Made by a program: the position numbers and the translations under genes
The notes under the pieces: generated by a model
Databases searched by the model: none
What the model was told of the DNA's origin: nothing
Seen by the model: the letters and a program-made list of their open reading frames with translations, nothing else
In this document: in pieces, positions 4,692 through 5,347 of the stretch
Layout of the letters: the number at the start of each line of letters is the position of its first letter
How positions within the stretch are numbered: the stretch's first letter is position 1
From: Chlamydiota bacterium
GTDB lineage: Bacteria; Chlamydiota; Chlamydiia; Chlamydiales; JAJFMB01
Direction: 5' to 3'
Length of the DNA stretch: 5,347 nucleotides
NCBI GenBank assembly: GCA_021772355.1
Contig: JAJFMB010000020.1
Location: 1 to 5,347 of the forward strand

Positions 4692-5341
4692 GCTCTTGTG
4701 TCAACACAGTGAAATAAGGAAAACATCTCTTCATCATCTTGCCGAGCAACAACTGCCAACTGCCCTTGCAACGGAGTTGTCTCACCAGGAAGGAGATGAC
4801 GAGTCAAATGCGTCAAATTTAAACGAATCAATGCAGCTTCAGCAATGACAACACCGTCAACAGCTCCTGAAAAAAGTTTTTCTAGCCGCTCTTCAATCGT
4901 TCCGCGAATATCAACGAAGAGGAGGTCTCCACGTAGTTTTTTTACTGCCTCTTCCCGCCTTACCGAAGACGTGGCGATCTTGGCACCGGAACGAAGCGAT
5001 TCAAGGGAGTTCCCCTCTCTAAACACAAGAACATCGGATGGATCCACACCTTTGGTAAGTGCGATCAGTCGCAACCCTTTAGGAAGGGGGTCAGGAAGAT
5101 CTTTTGCAGAGTGGATAGCTATTTGACACTTCCTATTCAGAAGAAACTCATCTATTTCTTTCGTGAAAAAATCGGTTTTATCTAGTGTGCGCAAAGAAGT
5201 TTTGCGATCTCTATCTCCTTTTGTCGCAATCAAATGAGGAACAAACTCTAAATTGGGATGGTACGATTTTATTTCGTTAAAAATCTCCACCAACTGCGCT
5301 TGTGATAGTGGTGATTGTCTTGCGGCAACAGTAATTTTCAT
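4688..5341 (-). CDS. hemC: Porphobilinogen deaminase (hydroxymethylbilane synthase), lacking domain 3
   Basis: HemC joins four porphobilinogen units into hydroxymethylbilane, the substrate of HemD encoded next. The 217 residues cover domains 1 and 2: ARQSPLSQAQ (7-16), HSAKDLPDPLP with catalytic Asp81 (77-87), ATSSVRRE with the substrate-binding Arg128/Arg129 (123-130), DIRGTIEERLEKL with Arg146 and Arg152 (144-156), DGVVIAEAALIRL (162-174) and GQLAVVARQDD (193-203). The protein then stops at FHCVDTRA, where the roughly 90-residue domain 3 of a typical 310-residue HemC would begin. That domain carries the cysteine that holds the dipyrromethane cofactor; the only cysteines here are Cys72 and Cys212. 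Chlamydial HemC is also short as I remember it. The ATG fits the family N-terminus, but only 6 bp lie upstream in the window, so its ribosome site cannot be seen. The stop overlaps the hemD start by 4 bp. Confidence 0.93.
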   Translation of the reverse strand: MKITVAARQSPLSQAQLVEIFNEIKSYHPNLEFVPHLIATKGDRDRKTSLRTLDKTDFFTKEIDEFLLNRKCQIAIHSAKDLPDPLPKGLRLIALTKGVDPSDVLVFREGNSLESLRSGAKIATSSVRREEAVKKLRGDLLFVDIRGTIEERLEKLFSGAVDGVVIAEAALIRLNLTHLTRHLLPGETTPLQGQLAVVARQDDEEMFSLFHCVDTRA

Positions 5342-5347
5342 GAAATA

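Noticed and set aside
4845..5126. Plus-strand open frame of 93 codons inside hemC
   Set aside because: It is antisense to conserved HemC motifs, and its Ser/Arg-rich composition is typical of an antisense frame.

Overview
The window looks like chromosome from a member of the Chlamydiae, most likely an environmental (Parachlamydia-like) lineage rather than Chlamydia itself. The main reason is gene content and order. A PTS EIIA protein with an N-terminal DNA-binding domain, a second PtsN-type EIIA, dut, accD and a manganese-type superoxide dismutase lie in the same order and orientation as I remember for CT290-CT294 of Chlamydia trachomatis. The TPR protein on the left resembles the chlamydial protein next to dnaA (CT274, from memory). 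These comparisons come from memory; no database search was run.

Layout. Bases 2-694, plus strand: the 3' end of an unrecognised gene, then a small protein made of three TPR repeats. Bases 705-5341, minus strand, in transcription order from right to left: hemC, hemD, sod, then accD, dut, ptsN, then the HTH-EIIA fusion. The two strands meet tail to tail with only 10 bp between stop codons (694/705). No stretch over 300 bp lacks a gene. The two real intergenic gaps are 3283-3429 (sod terminator and a candidate accD promoter) and 1395-1518 (a candidate promoter for the HTH-EIIA gene and a weak terminator-like hairpin).

How the genes work together. hemC and hemD catalyse consecutive tetrapyrrole steps, porphobilinogen to hydroxymethylbilane to uroporphyrinogen III, and overlap by 4 bp. 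sod follows hemD after 29 bp and ends in a strong hairpin, so hemC-hemD-sod looks like one transcription unit. accD (fatty-acid synthesis), dut (dUTP removal) and ptsN (phospho-relay regulation) are packed with gaps of 3 and 9 bp and look like a second unit. The HTH-EIIA gene appears to have its own promoter and Shine-Dalgarno sequence.

Most of the window is ordinary core metabolism. The points worth a second look are: a HemC lacking the C-terminal domain that normally carries the cofactor cysteine; a HemD shortened at both ends with an alternative -1 frame at its 3' end; a superoxide dismutase that reads much like the mitochondrial manganese enzyme; and the fusion of a DNA-binding domain to a PTS phospho-acceptor domain. 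I see no evidence for a wholly new system, CRISPR array, mobile element or RNA gene here.
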